From Amycolatopsis acidicola (lineage in GTDB: Bacteria; Actinomycetota; Actinomycetes; Mycobacteriales; Pseudonocardiaceae), in contig NZ_VMNW02000013.1 of NCBI RefSeq assembly GCF_007713735.2, positions 80,348-144,347 of the forward strand: a DNA stretch of 64,000 nt, written 5' to 3'. The position numbers were made by a program, and so were the translations under genes. Positions 28,966 through 40,689 of the stretch are shown here, piece after piece (position 1 is the first letter of the stretch; each line of letters starts with the position of its first letter). Under the pieces are notes generated by a model. That model was not told where the DNA came from and searched no databases. It worked only from the letters and a program-made list of their open reading frames with translations.

Positions 28966-30368
28966 CAGTGCGCACCCTTCAGTTCTTCCAGTGCTTCCTC
29001 GACCATGATGGCGAGGTTGCCGACGTCGGACACGGCCTTGCGGTCCCCGTTCAGTCCGAAGTAGACGTTCCCGTGGTACGACGTGACCCCGATGGCCAGC
29101 GCCTGGTTGCGAGCCAGCGGAATCACCGGGTACATCTCCGTCATCCTCGCCTGCCCCGCGTACAACGGCACCTGCGGCCCCGGCGAGTTCGTGATCACCA
29201 GGTTGAAGATGCGGCCGGAGAACGACCCGGCGGCCCGCGCCGCCAGCGAGTGCATCGTGGCGGGCGCGAACCCTCCGACCTTCAGCATGGCACGGGCGGC
29301 GACCGAACGGTTCGGATCGGTGTGGGCGCGCATGCCGTGGCTGATGTGCTGGAGCCGCAGGGTCGGGTTGGGCTCGCCGACCGGCAACTCGACGAGATGG
29401 GCCTCGACCTGGTTGTTCACCAGGCCGGCAGTGGAGAACTCGAAGGTGTCGGGCTCCAGCACCGCCATCGGCACCAGCGCGCGCACGGTTTCGCCGGCGT
29501 GCATCGCGACGCCGCGCGAAAGCAGCCACTCCCGCAGCGCGCCGGTGATGGCCGCCAGCACGATGTCGTTGATCGTGCCGCCCTGTTCGGCCCGGATCTT
29601 GCGGTAGTCCTCCAGCTTCGTACGGACCACCGCGAACACCCGGCCGCCGGACACGTGCGTGTTCAGCGGGCCCGCCGGGGCGGGTTTGACGATCGTGCGC
29701 AGGGCGGAAACCACCCCGCCCACCGCGTCCGCTACCTTGTCCGCCGTCGCGGCCGCGTCGCCCAGCACGGCGCGGACGTTTTCCACCAGCGCGCCGGGCT
29801 GCTGCACGGTTTCGCTGATCGCGTCGAGCACCAGCTGGCTCGTCGACGGGGCCCGCCGCGCGCTCCAGGTGTCCTCGTAGGGCTCGCAGATCTGCGGCGT
29901 CGCCTCGAGGATCAGCTGCCCCAGCTCGACGGTGCCGATCCCGTCGACCATGGCCTGGTGCGTCTTGGTCACCAGCGCCACCCGGCCGTGCTCCAGCCCC
30001 TCCACGAAGTACGCCTCCCACAGCGGGCGCTCGTGGTCCATCGGGCGGGCCATCAGCCGCGCGACCAGGTCGAACAGCTGCTCGTCGGTGCCGGGGCCGG
30101 GCAGCGCGGAGCGGCGGACGTGGTAGTTCAGGTCGAAGTCGGCGTCGTCCACCCACACCGGCCTTGCCAGGTGTCCCGGCACGTTCAGCACGCGCTGGCG
30201 GTAGCGCGGGAGGTAGCCGAGACGCTGGGAAACCAGGTAGAGCAGCTGCTCGTAGTCGAAGCCGTCACGTGGTCTCTCGAAGACCGCCACCCCGCCGACG
30301 TGCATGGGCGTCACGGCGTCTTCCAGGTACAGGAAGGAGGCGTCCAGCGCGGAAAGGCGGTCGGGCAT
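28962..30368 (-). CDS. WS/DGAT family wax ester synthase / diacylglycerol acyltransferase
   Basis: A 468-residue acyltransferase starting MPDRLSALDASFLYLED, with the family C-terminal signature NLVITNSPGPQVPLYAG and later NVYFGLNGDRKAVSDV. Such enzymes make triacylglycerol or wax esters from acyl-CoA. The catalytic HHxxxDG motif reads HQAMVDG (His137-Gln138...Asp142), so the second His, usually the catalytic base, is Gln; activity should not be assumed. TAGATT at 30376-30381 lies seven bases before the ATG, suggesting a leaderless message. It is comparable to the Rv3233c/Rv3234c region. Confidence 0.88.
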   Translation of the reverse strand: MPDRLSALDASFLYLEDAVTPMHVGGVAVFERPRDGFDYEQLLYLVSQRLGYLPRYRQRVLNVPGHLARPVWVDDADFDLNYHVRRSALPGPGTDEQLFDLVARLMARPMDHERPLWEAYFVEGLEHGRVALVTKTHQAMVDGIGTVELGQLILEATPQICEPYEDTWSARRAPSTSQLVLDAISETVQQPGALVENVRAVLGDAAATADKVADAVGGVVSALRTIVKPAPAGPLNTHVSGGRVFAVVRTKLEDYRKIRAEQGGTINDIVLAAITGALREWLLSRGVAMHAGETVRALVPMAVLEPDTFEFSTAGLVNNQVEAHLVELPVGEPNPTLRLQHISHGMRAHTDPNRSVAARAMLKVGGFAPATMHSLAARAAGSFSGRIFNLVITNSPGPQVPLYAGQARMTEMYPVIPLARNQALAIGVTSYHGNVYFGLNGDRKAVSDVGNLAIMVEEALEELKGAHW

Positions 30369-30458
30369 ATGGGTCAATCTAGCGGCGCGAACGCGTCTCC
30401 GTTGAGGGTGGCGGTGGGGAAGCGGCCGGCCCGTTGCACACCCTGGTGTACTAAGCCC

Positions 30459-31229
30459 GTGCACGAAAGCAACACCACGGTGTCCCCCAAAGATCGTTTC
30501 CTGACCGTCTACGGCCGTAAGCCGGTACTGGAAGCGCTGGACGATCCGGAGCTGCGGGTCGACAAGGTGATCCTCGCCGACACCGCGCGCGGGCCGGGCG
30601 CGGCGGAGATCCAGCGTGCCGCGAAGGCCGCCGGAGTGCAGGTGCGGCGGGCGAGCGCGCATCGGGTGAAAGTGCTGGCGGGCAACGGAAAACAGGACCA
30701 GGGCGTACTGGCCGACGTGGTCGCGCCGAGGATGCGCCCGCTCACCGCGGCACTGTCGTCGGCGCCGCTGCCGGAGCGCGTGCTGGTGCTGGACGGCATC
30801 ACCACGCCGGCGAACGTGGGCATGATCCTGCGCAGCGCGACGGCCGCCGGGGTCGGCGGCATCGTGGTGCCGCGGCGGGGTGTGGCGGCCCTGGATCCCT
30901 TGGTGGTCAAGGCTTCCGCCGGGGTCGCGTTCCGCGCTCCCGTGCTGCGCTGCGCGACGGCCGCCGAGGCCGCCGGCCTGCTGAGCGATGCGGGCTACCG
31001 CCTCTACGGCCTCGGCGCGACCGGTGGCGAAGGGCTCTTCGACGCCGAGCTGCCGGAGCGGGCGGCTTTCGTGCTGGGCGGCGAGACGGCGGGGATCTCC
31101 CCGGACGTCGAGGAGTACCTGACCGGCTGGGTGTCCATCCCGATGCCCGGCGACGTCGAATCGCTCAACGTTTCGGCCGCCGCGGCCGTGCTGTGCTTCG
31201 AGCTGGTCAGGCGGGGAACAAAGCGCTGA
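30459..31229 (+). CDS. TrmH/SpoU family RNA methyltransferase
   Basis: A 256-residue SPOUT methyltransferase. An L30e-like N-terminal RNA-binding domain (FLTVYGRKPVLEAL) is followed by the knotted catalytic domain with NVGMILRSATAAGVGGIVVP, LGGETAGIS and IPMPGDVESLNVSAAAAVLCFE. It 2'-O-methylates a ribose in rRNA or tRNA; the target is unknown. The GTG at 30459 lacks a ribosome site, so it may be leaderless, though no ideal -10 is seen. Its 3' end overlaps the convergent HAD gene by 23 bp. Confidence 0.9.
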   Translation: MHESNTTVSPKDRFLTVYGRKPVLEALDDPELRVDKVILADTARGPGAAEIQRAAKAAGVQVRRASAHRVKVLAGNGKQDQGVLADVVAPRMRPLTAALSSAPLPERVLVLDGITTPANVGMILRSATAAGVGGIVVPRRGVAALDPLVVKASAGVAFRAPVLRCATAAEAAGLLSDAGYRLYGLGATGGEGLFDAELPERAAFVLGGETAGISPDVEEYLTGWVSIPMPGDVESLNVSAAAAVLCFELVRRGTKR

Positions 31230-31590
31230 GCTCCGCCAGCGTGGCCTCGACGGACGTGTGGTGCACCCCCGTCATACCCGCCGCCACGGCGCCCGCGACG
31301 TTGCCGCGCGAGTCGTCCACGAAGACGCAGTTGTCGGCGGGCAGGCCGAGACGCTCGGCGGCGATCAGGTAGACCTCCTTCGAGGGCTTCGCGAAGCCGA
31401 CTTCGCCGGAGAAGACGAGCGCGTCGAAGAAGGCCGAGAGCTTCGCCTTCGCGGTGCCTCCGCCCGGGGCGTTGGACAGCAGCGCCGTACGCACACCGCG
31501 GTCGCGCAACCCGTCGACGGCGGCGTACAGGTCGGCGGCGTCGGGGTCGGTCAGCACGCCCGCGTAGTCCACGATCAGCCCTCGGAACAT
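31207..31590 (-). CDS. short HAD-like hydrolase
   Basis: A 127-residue HAD-fold protein without a large cap: motif I LIVDYAGVLTD, motif II LLSNAP, motif III region KPSKEVYLIAAERLG and motif IV FVDDSRGNV. In motif I the usual second Asp is Ala10, so the general acid/base is missing; phosphatase activity may be weak or absent. TATCGT at 31598-31603 is seven bases before the ATG, supporting a leaderless start. Confidence 0.85.
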   Translation of the reverse strand: MFRGLIVDYAGVLTDPDAADLYAAVDGLRDRGVRTALLSNAPGGGTAKAKLSAFFDALVFSGEVGFAKPSKEVYLIAAERLGLPADNCVFVDDSRGNVAGAVAAGMTGVHHTSVEATLAELSALFPA

Positions 31591-31693
31591 CGGCCCGACG
31601 ATACCGTTTCACCAGTTCGGGCGGCATTCACCCGAATCAGGCCGGATCGTCCCCCTTTGCCTCAGTAGTCCGAAAACACACTGGGGGAACGTC

Positions 31694-32161
31694 TTGCTGT
31701 CCACTGCCATGCTGAGACCGCTGCACACCTACGAACCGCTGCAGGGCCTGAGCCGCTTCACCGAACTCGACGGCCAGCTCGTGCTGGACCTGCTCCCGTT
31801 GCGGGACTCGCTGGCGCTGACCGCGCCCGGCCCCGGCGGCAAGCTCACGCCGGCGTACGTCCGTGCCGTGCTCACTGCGGTGCTCGAGGTGCGCACCGGC
31901 CTCCGGCCGCTCGTCCAGTTGCGGGGGTTGGTGCACCCGCGGCTGTTGCGGCAGCTCACGGTGTCGACCCGGATCAGGGGCGCCAGGTTCACGCTCAACC
32001 GCGTGCGCATCTCGCCGCTCGGCCCGTCCGCGTACGAGGCCTCCGGCATCGCCGTCGCCGAATCGCGCGGGTACGGCGTGATGGCGCGCTTCGAGCTGAC
32101 CGAGCCTGGCTGGCGGTGCACCTACGTCGACCTGGTGCTCCCCTCGAAGAACCGGGCCTGA
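31694..32161 (+). CDS. Rv3235-family protein
   Basis: A 155-residue protein matching the actinobacterial Rv3235 family: the central PAYVRAVLTAVLEVRTGLRPLVQLRGLVHPRLLRQL and the C-terminal sheet ending WRCTYVDLVLP. It always lies next to secA in relatives, as here (convergent), but its function is unknown. The TTG start at 31694 has GGGGGAAC upstream; ATG 31709 is the alternative. Confidence 0.82.
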   Translation: MLSTAMLRPLHTYEPLQGLSRFTELDGQLVLDLLPLRDSLALTAPGPGGKLTPAYVRAVLTAVLEVRTGLRPLVQLRGLVHPRLLRQLTVSTRIRGARFTLNRVRISPLGPSAYEASGIAVAESRGYGVMARFELTEPGWRCTYVDLVLPSKNRA

Positions 32162-32165
32162 ACAG

Positions 32166-32205
32166 CAGTGCGGGGCCTCGCCGTGGCGAAGCCCCGCACT
32201 GCTGT
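32166..32205. terminator. bidirectional terminator between Rv3235-like gene and secA
   Basis: Arms AGCAGTGCGGGGC (32166-32178) and GCCCCGCACTGCT (32193-32205), perfect over 13 bp with more pairing inside. It sits between two convergent stops. Confidence 0.8.
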
Positions 32206-32215
32206 CCCGGGATGC

Positions 32216-35044
<2,829 letters not shown>

Positions 35045-35130
35045 CCGGTCGACCTCACTAGCTGTCTGGGAAATGCGCCCGGGCGTGCCCCGGGCGGACC
35101 GTGCGCCGCCTCCATCGTAGGGAAGGACGG

Positions 35131-35154
35131 TCCCGACGTGCACGCACGTCGGGA
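35131..35154 (-). terminator. second hairpin in the hpf-secA gap
   Basis: TCCCGACGTG-CACG-CACGTCGGGA: perfect ten-base arms with a four-base loop, 87 bp before secA. It is either a backup terminator for hpf or a structured secA leader. Confidence 0.5.
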
Positions 35155-35167
35155 GATAGCACGCGGA

Positions 35168-35199
35168 ACGGCCCGCACGCTCGTGTGCGTGCGGGCCGT
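35168..35199 (-). terminator. terminator of hpf
   Basis: Arms ACGGCCCGCACGC (35168-35180) and GCGTGCGGGCCGT (35187-35199), perfect over 13 bp, starting 20 bases after the hpf stop. Confidence 0.75.
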
Positions 35200-35219
35200 C
35201 CGGCGGGTCGTGGCAGGCG

Positions 35220-35897
35220 TCAGCCGAGCCTGATCACGCCGTAGTCGAAGCCCTTCCTCCGGTAGACGACGCTGGGCAGTCCGGCCTCGGCGTCGTTGAA
35301 GAGATAGAAGTCGTGTCCGACCAGCTCCATCTGGTAGAGGGCCTGGTCGACCGTCATAGGTTCGGCTGAGTGGCGCTTCTCGCGCGCGACGCGGCCGGGC
35401 TGGTGGCCCATGGCCTCGTCTTCTTCCCAGCGCTGCATGGGGAGGTCGAGCTCGGCGCCTTCGGAGACCTCGGTCTCGATGGGGGCGGGCGCCTCGAGCA
35501 CCGCGGTGCTCGCCGCGGCCATTCCACCTGCCGGCACCGCGGCCGACATCGGGGAGGTCGCCTCCGCGACCGATTCCGGGCAGCGCCGCCCATAGTGCAC
35601 CCGGCGGCGGTCGGCCATGCGACGCAGCCGGTTTTCGAGCTTGCTCACCGCCGCGTCGAGCGCGGCGTAGAAGTCGCCGGCACAGGCTTCGGCACGCACA
35701 GCCGGGCCCTTGCCCTTGCCGGTGATCTCCACCCGCTGGCAGTTCTTGGACTGCCTGCGGTTGGGCTCATGGAAGAGCTCCACGTCGTAACGGAAGACTT
35801 TCCTGTCGTAGCGTTCCAGTCGTGCGAGCTTTTCGCTCACATGCTCCCGGTAGTGCTCGGGCACCTCCACGTTGCGACCTTTAACCACGATGTCCAT
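35220..35897 (-). CDS. hpf: long-form ribosome hibernation promoting factor
   Basis: A 225-residue long HPF. The N-terminal S30AE domain (residues 1-100: [53 protein letters not shown]) sits in the decoding region of the 30S subunit. A Pro/Ala linker leads to the dimerising domain ([25 protein letters not shown]...GVIRLG), which pairs ribosomes into 100S particles. The ATG at 35897 has GGGAGG upstream. The 5' region is unusually long and contains a short leader ORF. Terminators follow. Confidence 0.95.
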   Translation of the reverse strand: MDIVVKGRNVEVPEHYREHVSEKLARLERYDRKVFRYDVELFHEPNRRQSKNCQRVEITGKGKGPAVRAEACAGDFYAALDAAVSKLENRLRRMADRRRVHYGRRCPESVAEATSPMSAAVPAGGMAAASTAVLEAPAPIETEVSEGAELDLPMQRWEEDEAMGHQPGRVAREKRHSAEPMTVDQALYQMELVGHDFYLFNDAEAGLPSVVYRRKGFDYGVIRLG

Positions 35898-36524
35898 ACA
35901 CGACCTCCCTCACTCCTGGATGAGTTCGAGCTCTTCGGTATTCGCTGGGGAGCCGACGGGGAGAGTTCAGCTTTCCGCCGGCACCAGGGTCATCGGCTGT
36001 TCACCTCCCTGCCGTGCGGAACGGCTATAGCGGTGCACGTTAGCCGGGTAAGCCGCGTCACAAAACCCCCCGAGCCGGGGGATATCACAGAACGGGAAAC
36101 CATCACCGAGCGCGTCCGCGAGTAGCCCGAGGCCGGCGCCGCGGTACTCGTTCGGACCATCGGCCGGAGGCGGTTTTCACCTTGACACGACAGCGTTTTC
36201 CGGCGTCCACGCCCCTGCGTGACAGCGGGCGCGGCGGCCGGCTTCATCCCGCCGGCCGCTTGCGCCGGTGCCCGAAGTCCCGCACACCGCTCCATGTCCC
36301 GACAACGGGTTCGGCGCCCCGCACGTTCCCGTCGTTTACACCTGTGTGGGTGAAACCCACAGCGCCGGTTTCCGGGCAGGACGAGACACCGGGCCGATGC
36401 GCTGCGGTTTCGCGTGGTGCCCGCGGTTCGGAAGGGGCGCTTGGGTTTTCGAAGAATTCGACCTCGCCGCGCCGCGCCGGGAGCCCGGGAAGGTGCCGCC
36501 CGCAAGCGGCGCCCCGCGAAACCC
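35898..36524. other. 627-bp gap upstream of hpf
   Basis: No credible protein-coding gene on either strand; the longest minus frame is Arg/Ser/Pro-rich. It holds the leader ORF at 35967-35993, an AT-richer candidate promoter (TAACGT, minus strand, 36037-36042), a GC hairpin at about 36234-36259 and a small inverted repeat TGTGGGT-GAA-ACCCACA (36345-36361). The length and structures suggest regulated hpf transcription or an RNA leader. Confidence 0.55.
35967..35993 (-). CDS. eight-residue leader ORF upstream of hpf
   Basis: ATG followed by seven codons and TGA (MTLVPAES) with a near-ideal AGGGAGGTGA ribosome site seven bases upstream. It ends 69 bases before hpf. Such a well-placed site for a tiny ORF is rarely accidental; it may couple translation status to hpf expression (inference). 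Confidence 0.45.
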   Translation of the reverse strand: MTLVPAES

Positions 36525-37214
36525 TCAACGGGTGGCGGTCAACGTCAGCGCCGCGACGACCGGGAACCCTCCTTCCTTGAGCACGCGGGCGCACGCCGCG
36601 ATGGTCGCGCCGGTGGTGATGACGTCGTCGAGCAGCACGACGGGCGACCCCGGCGGCGGGAGCCCGCGCGGATCGAGGCTCACCCGCCCGGCGAGGTTCG
36701 CGACGCGCTGCGAGTGGTCCAGACCAACCGCGTCACGCGCGCCTCGTGCCAGCCGCAGCGCGGGCGCGACGGCCACCGCACACCCCTCCGCCGACAAGCG
36801 CGCCGCACAAGCACGTGCGAGCCGCTGCAGATGCGGACCACCACGGACGCGCGAGGCCGCCCGCCGCGAAGGCGCGGGCACCAGCCACCACACGCCTTCG
36901 GCATCCGGCTGGGCCACCGGGACCTGCGGCAGCGTGGACCCGAGCACGCCGCCGAGCCCGGCGGCGAGGTCACGCCTGCCGCGCTCCTTGTAAGCCAGCA
37001 CGAGCTTCCGCGCCGTGCCCTGGTACCTCGCGAGCGCGTACACCGCGACCGCGTCGGCAGTCGGGCCGCGGGCGACCGGGAACGGCCGCGCGAACTCCGT
37101 CAGGCACAACGAACAGCAGGCAGCACCGTGCGCGCCGCAGCCCGCGCAGGACGACGGCAGTACGAGATCGAGAACTCGCTCCCCCAGGTTCACGATCCGT
37201 GAGTATGCCGCCAC
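36525..37214 (-). CDS. comF: ComF-family phosphoribosyltransferase-like protein
   Basis: A 229-residue ComF homologue: an N-terminal zinc-binding cluster (CAGCGAHGAACCSLC), then a PRTase-like fold with VWWLVPAPSRRAASRVRG and the PRPP-loop motif VVLLDDVITTGAT. In competent bacteria ComFC assists DNA uptake; in actinobacteria its job is unclear. The GTG start at 37214 lies 28 bp after the lpqB stop, so it probably ends the mtrA-mtrB-lpqB-comF transcription unit. Confidence 0.92.
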   Translation of the reverse strand: MAAYSRIVNLGERVLDLVLPSSCAGCGAHGAACCSLCLTEFARPFPVARGPTADAVAVYALARYQGTARKLVLAYKERGRRDLAAGLGGVLGSTLPQVPVAQPDAEGVWWLVPAPSRRAASRVRGGPHLQRLARACAARLSAEGCAVAVAPALRLARGARDAVGLDHSQRVANLAGRVSLDPRGLPPPGSPVVLLDDVITTGATIAACARVLKEGGFPVVAALTLTATR

Positions 37215-37242
37215 CCACCGACAGTTTTCGCTCGTCCGCAGG

Positions 37243-38988
37243 TCAGCCCGGGTAGAACGGCGTGACGTGCGAGCTCACCGACGACGTGTGCGGCCGCCAG
37301 ACCTCGCCGACGTCCGACGCCGTCCACAGGCCGCTCGTGTCGGCGACGACGATCGGACGGCCCGGCGCCGCGGTGACCGCGTACACCGGCGGAGTCAGGT
37401 TCGAGCTGTTGAAGGTGTCCATCCGGAGCCCGTCGATCGGCACCTTCACCACCGGCTGCGATGGCATCGAGGTGACCGCCACGAGGCTGTCCTGGCTCAG
37501 CCAGTCGACGTCCACGACGCCGGTCAGCGAGCCCATCTGCAGGATCCGCGGCCCGCGCAGGGTCACCGAGTCCTGCGTCCGCACCACCGAAGCCACCAGC
37601 AACTGGCCGTTGACGACCATCGCCGCACGGGCTCCGTCCCGCGAAAGCCGCAGCGCGCTGATCGGCCCGACCGTGAGCACTTCCTCGGCGTTCACCGCCT
37701 GCCCGGTCCAGCCGCCATCGGACGTCCGCAGCACCCGTACGACCGCCTGCCCGTCGACGACTGTCCACACTTCGCCCGCCGTGCCGTCCGCTGTCGCCGT
37801 CGGCCGCCAGGTCGGTCTGGTCAGCGTGCCGCCGAACAGGTTCACCTGTTGCGGCGTGCCGCCGTACGCGCCGACGCGCAGTTGCTGCCTGCCATCGGCG
37901 TTCTCCACGATGGCCAGCTGCCTGCCGTCGATCGACTGCGCCGCGCTGACCACCTGGTACACGCCTGCGCCCGCAGGCCCGGCGATCGCCGCCCCGTCCG
38001 CCAGTGAACGGATCCGGCCGTTCACCGTCATCAGCCCGGGCAAATCCGCGCCGGGCGAAGCCTGCGAAGAGTACGAAGGAACGTCGGTGTAGTACCAGTC
38101 CTCGTGCCCGTCCACGAGCGGCGCGCCATCGGAGAGCAGGCGCACTCTGTTCGTGGTCACCGCCTGCAGGGACAGCACTATCTGCGCCGCGATCAGCTTC
38201 TTGACCTCCGGCGTCTGGTCACCGACCCCGGTCAACGGGACGAGCAGCGCCCCGTCCGGCGTGGTGGTGACGTTGCCTTCGACGTTGGCGTCCTCCGGCA
38301 GCGGGTTGCGCACGGCGCCGACGAGCTGGTCAGACGGCCCGGACAGCAGCAGCGAGATCACCCGCGCGGGCAGGCCCGTCTGCGGTTTCGCTGCCACATA
38401 ACGGAGATCGGGCACCGTGGTGTTGGAGTCCTGCGCGAAGAACTGCACCGGCACCTGCACGTAGTTGGCGGTGAAATCGCTGTAGGGCATCACGATGTCG
38501 GCGGGCGGGTTGCTGATCCGCCACTGCCCGTCGGACTGTTTGCGCACCAGCAACCGCAGCTCGTAAGGGCTGCGCGAAGGCAGGAACGAGCTGTCCGGGT
38601 TCAGCATCCCGATGTTGGTCCCCCGCACCACCACGACCACTTCGTTCGGGTTCGCCGGCACGTCCGCGCCCGCGGCGTACACGGTGTTGAACTGGTCGTC
38701 GATGACGTTCATGACCTTGCCGGGCTGCCAGGCCTTGGCCGCGTTGTCGTCGAGATAGGTGCGGGCGGCGGCGTTGTTGCTGATCGGCTGCGCGTTCGCG
38801 CGGACGAAGTCGCGCGCCACGGTCAGCGCGTCGAGGTCGCGGGCGGGCTGCTGGACGTCGGGATTGGAGGCCTGGCCCAGTTCCTGCTGCTGGACCGCGA
38901 CCGGCTGCGACTCCTCCGGCACGGCCGCGCACCCGGCCACGAGCACCACCCCGGCCAGCGCCGCGAACAACCGCCGCGCGCCCTTCAT
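37243..38988 (-). CDS. lpqB: lipoprotein LpqB
   Basis: A 581-residue lipoprotein with lipobox VAGC (Cys20), an N-terminal LpqB domain, a GerMN domain near residues 200-300 and a C-terminal beta-propeller-like region. In mycobacteria LpqB binds the extracellular part of MtrB and tunes MtrA phosphorylation, linking envelope state to the two-component system. The ATG overlaps the mtrB stop by four bases. Confidence 0.95.
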   Translation of the reverse strand: MKGARRLFAALAGVVLVAGCAAVPEESQPVAVQQQELGQASNPDVQQPARDLDALTVARDFVRANAQPISNNAAARTYLDDNAAKAWQPGKVMNVIDDQFNTVYAAGADVPANPNEVVVVVRGTNIGMLNPDSSFLPSRSPYELRLLVRKQSDGQWRISNPPADIVMPYSDFTANYVQVPVQFFAQDSNTTVPDLRYVAAKPQTGLPARVISLLLSGPSDQLVGAVRNPLPEDANVEGNVTTTPDGALLVPLTGVGDQTPEVKKLIAAQIVLSLQAVTTNRVRLLSDGAPLVDGHEDWYYTDVPSYSSQASPGADLPGLMTVNGRIRSLADGAAIAGPAGAGVYQVVSAAQSIDGRQLAIVENADGRQQLRVGAYGGTPQQVNLFGGTLTRPTWRPTATADGTAGEVWTVVDGQAVVRVLRTSDGGWTGQAVNAEEVLTVGPISALRLSRDGARAAMVVNGQLLVASVVRTQDSVTLRGPRILQMGSLTGVVDVDWLSQDSLVAVTSMPSQPVVKVPIDGLRMDTFNSSNLTPPVYAVTAAPGRPIVVADTSGLWTASDVGEVWRPHTSSVSSHVTPFYPG

Positions 38989-40682
38989 CCGACATCCTCC
39001 CTACGCAGCTCGGACACGATGGCCCCGCTGTAGTCGACTCCCGAGCCGATACTGGCCTGCCCGTTCGCGGCCGCCCCGTCCGGCGGCGCCAGCGGCAGCG
39101 GGCTCTCGTCGAAAGGCTCGCCCTGCCGCCGCGGCAACGTAAGCCGGAAGCAGGCGCCGTAGCCGGGCGCGCCCCACGCATCGAGCTGACCGCCGTGCAG
39201 CCGCGCGTCCTCGTGGCTGATCGCGAGCCCGAGTCCGGTGCCGCCGGTGCGCCGGTTGCGCGACGGGTCCGCACGCCAGAACCTGTTGAACACCAAATCC
39301 GCTTCGCCCGGCCGCAGCCCGACGCCATAGTCCCGCACGGTGATCGCGACGGCGTGCTCGTCCGCGCGCATGGTCAGCCGCACGGGCCTGCCCTCGCTGT
39401 GGTCCACCGCGTTCGCCAGCAGGTTGCGCAGGATCCGCTCGACCCGGCGCGCGTCGATCTCCGCCGTGGTCTCCCCGTCCGGCAACTCCAGTTCGATGTC
39501 GCTGCCGGCGGTGTTCGCGATGACGCGCACCTGCTCGGCGGCCCGACGCGCGATCGGGGCGACGTCGATCTGCTCGGCGGAGAGCTCCTCGACACCGGCG
39601 TCCAGCCTGCTGATCTCCAGCAGGTCACCGAGCAGCGCCTCGAACCGGTCGAGCTCGTCCACCAGCAGCTCGGTGGAGCGCGCGAGCCCGGCCGGGAACT
39701 GCTCGCGCGAAGCGTGCAGCACGTCGGCCGCCATCCGGACCGTGGTCAGCGGGGTGCGCAGCTCGTGCGAGACGTCGGAGGTGAACCGGCGCTGCAACGT
39801 GCCGAACTCCTCCAGCTGGCGGATCTGGCGCTGAATACTGGCCGCCATTTCGTTGTAGGACAAGGCAAGCCGGGACAGGTCGTCCTCGCCCGTCACCGGC
39901 AGCCGCTCGTCCAGCTCACCGCCGACGAACCGCGCGGCGGCCGCCGCGGCCGAGCGCACCGGCCGGACCACCTGGCGCGTCACGAGGTTGCTGATCCCGG
40001 CCAGCAGCACCAGCAGGACCAGACCACCGACGAGCAGCGTGTTCTGCACCGTCGACACGGTGTTCTGCTCCGCCGTCATCGGGAACAGCAGGTACAGCTG
40101 GATCGGGCGGCCGGTGCTGGTGACCGGTGCGCCGATGATCAGGTACGTCGTGCGGGTGCCGCCGTCGTCGACCGTATGCGTCTGGTAGGCGACCTCGTTG
40201 GCCTCGGTGAACCGCTGAAGTCCTTCCGGCACCTTGGAAATCGGGCCCGCGGAGTCCGTCGAGCTGGTCCCGCCCGCGGTCAGCACCGGCTCGAACGCGC
40301 CCGCCGCCGAAGCCCCCGAGCCCTGGTCGTCGGACGAGGAGCTGGTGATCTTCTTCAGCACGTTCTGCAGCCGGTCCGGCAGCGCGTCCTGGTCGCTGAG
40401 CCCGACCAGCTCGTTCTCCGCGGTGGACACCACCTGCAGGGTCTGCGAGATCGCCGCCTCGCGCTTGGTGTCGGTGAGCCGGGTGATGATCTGGTTCTGC
40501 AACACCATGCCCAGCACGAACGCGACCGCCGAGGACAGCGCCAGCGTGGACACCGTCACCCGGAACTGCAGCGAACGGCGCCACAGCACGCCGAACGCCG
40601 TCACCCGCCCGCGACCGTAGGCGCCGACGCGGCCGGCGAGCCGCAGCACCCGGGTGGCGGAGGCGAGGATCTTCTGCTTCAT
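38985..40682 (-). CDS. mtrB: sensor histidine kinase MtrB
   Basis: A 565-residue membrane kinase: a first span near residues 42-63, an extracellular sensor, a second span near 215-235, HAMP, HisKA with FTSDVSHELRTPLTTVRMAADVL and HATPase with LLANAVDHSEG and GTGLGLAIS. It phosphorylates MtrA to control septation and cell-wall genes. An ATG start, seven bases after the mtrA stop. Confidence 0.96.
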   Translation of the reverse strand: MKQKILASATRVLRLAGRVGAYGRGRVTAFGVLWRRSLQFRVTVSTLALSSAVAFVLGMVLQNQIITRLTDTKREAAISQTLQVVSTAENELVGLSDQDALPDRLQNVLKKITSSSSDDQGSGASAAGAFEPVLTAGGTSSTDSAGPISKVPEGLQRFTEANEVAYQTHTVDDGGTRTTYLIIGAPVTSTGRPIQLYLLFPMTAEQNTVSTVQNTLLVGGLVLLVLLAGISNLVTRQVVRPVRSAAAAAARFVGGELDERLPVTGEDDLSRLALSYNEMAASIQRQIRQLEEFGTLQRRFTSDVSHELRTPLTTVRMAADVLHASREQFPAGLARSTELLVDELDRFEALLGDLLEISRLDAGVEELSAEQIDVAPIARRAAEQVRVIANTAGSDIELELPDGETTAEIDARRVERILRNLLANAVDHSEGRPVRLTMRADEHAVAITVRDYGVGLRPGEADLVFNRFWRADPSRNRRTGGTGLGLAISHEDARLHGGQLDAWGAPGYGACFRLTLPRRQGEPFDESPLPLAPPDGAAANGQASIGSGVDYSGAIVSELRREDVG

Positions 40683-40689
40683 CGCGGTA

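Noticed and set aside
36183..36188. TTGACA as a plus-strand promoter in the hpf upstream gap
   Set aside because: No -10 hexamer at suitable spacing and no plus-strand gene downstream (comF and lpqB are on the minus strand).
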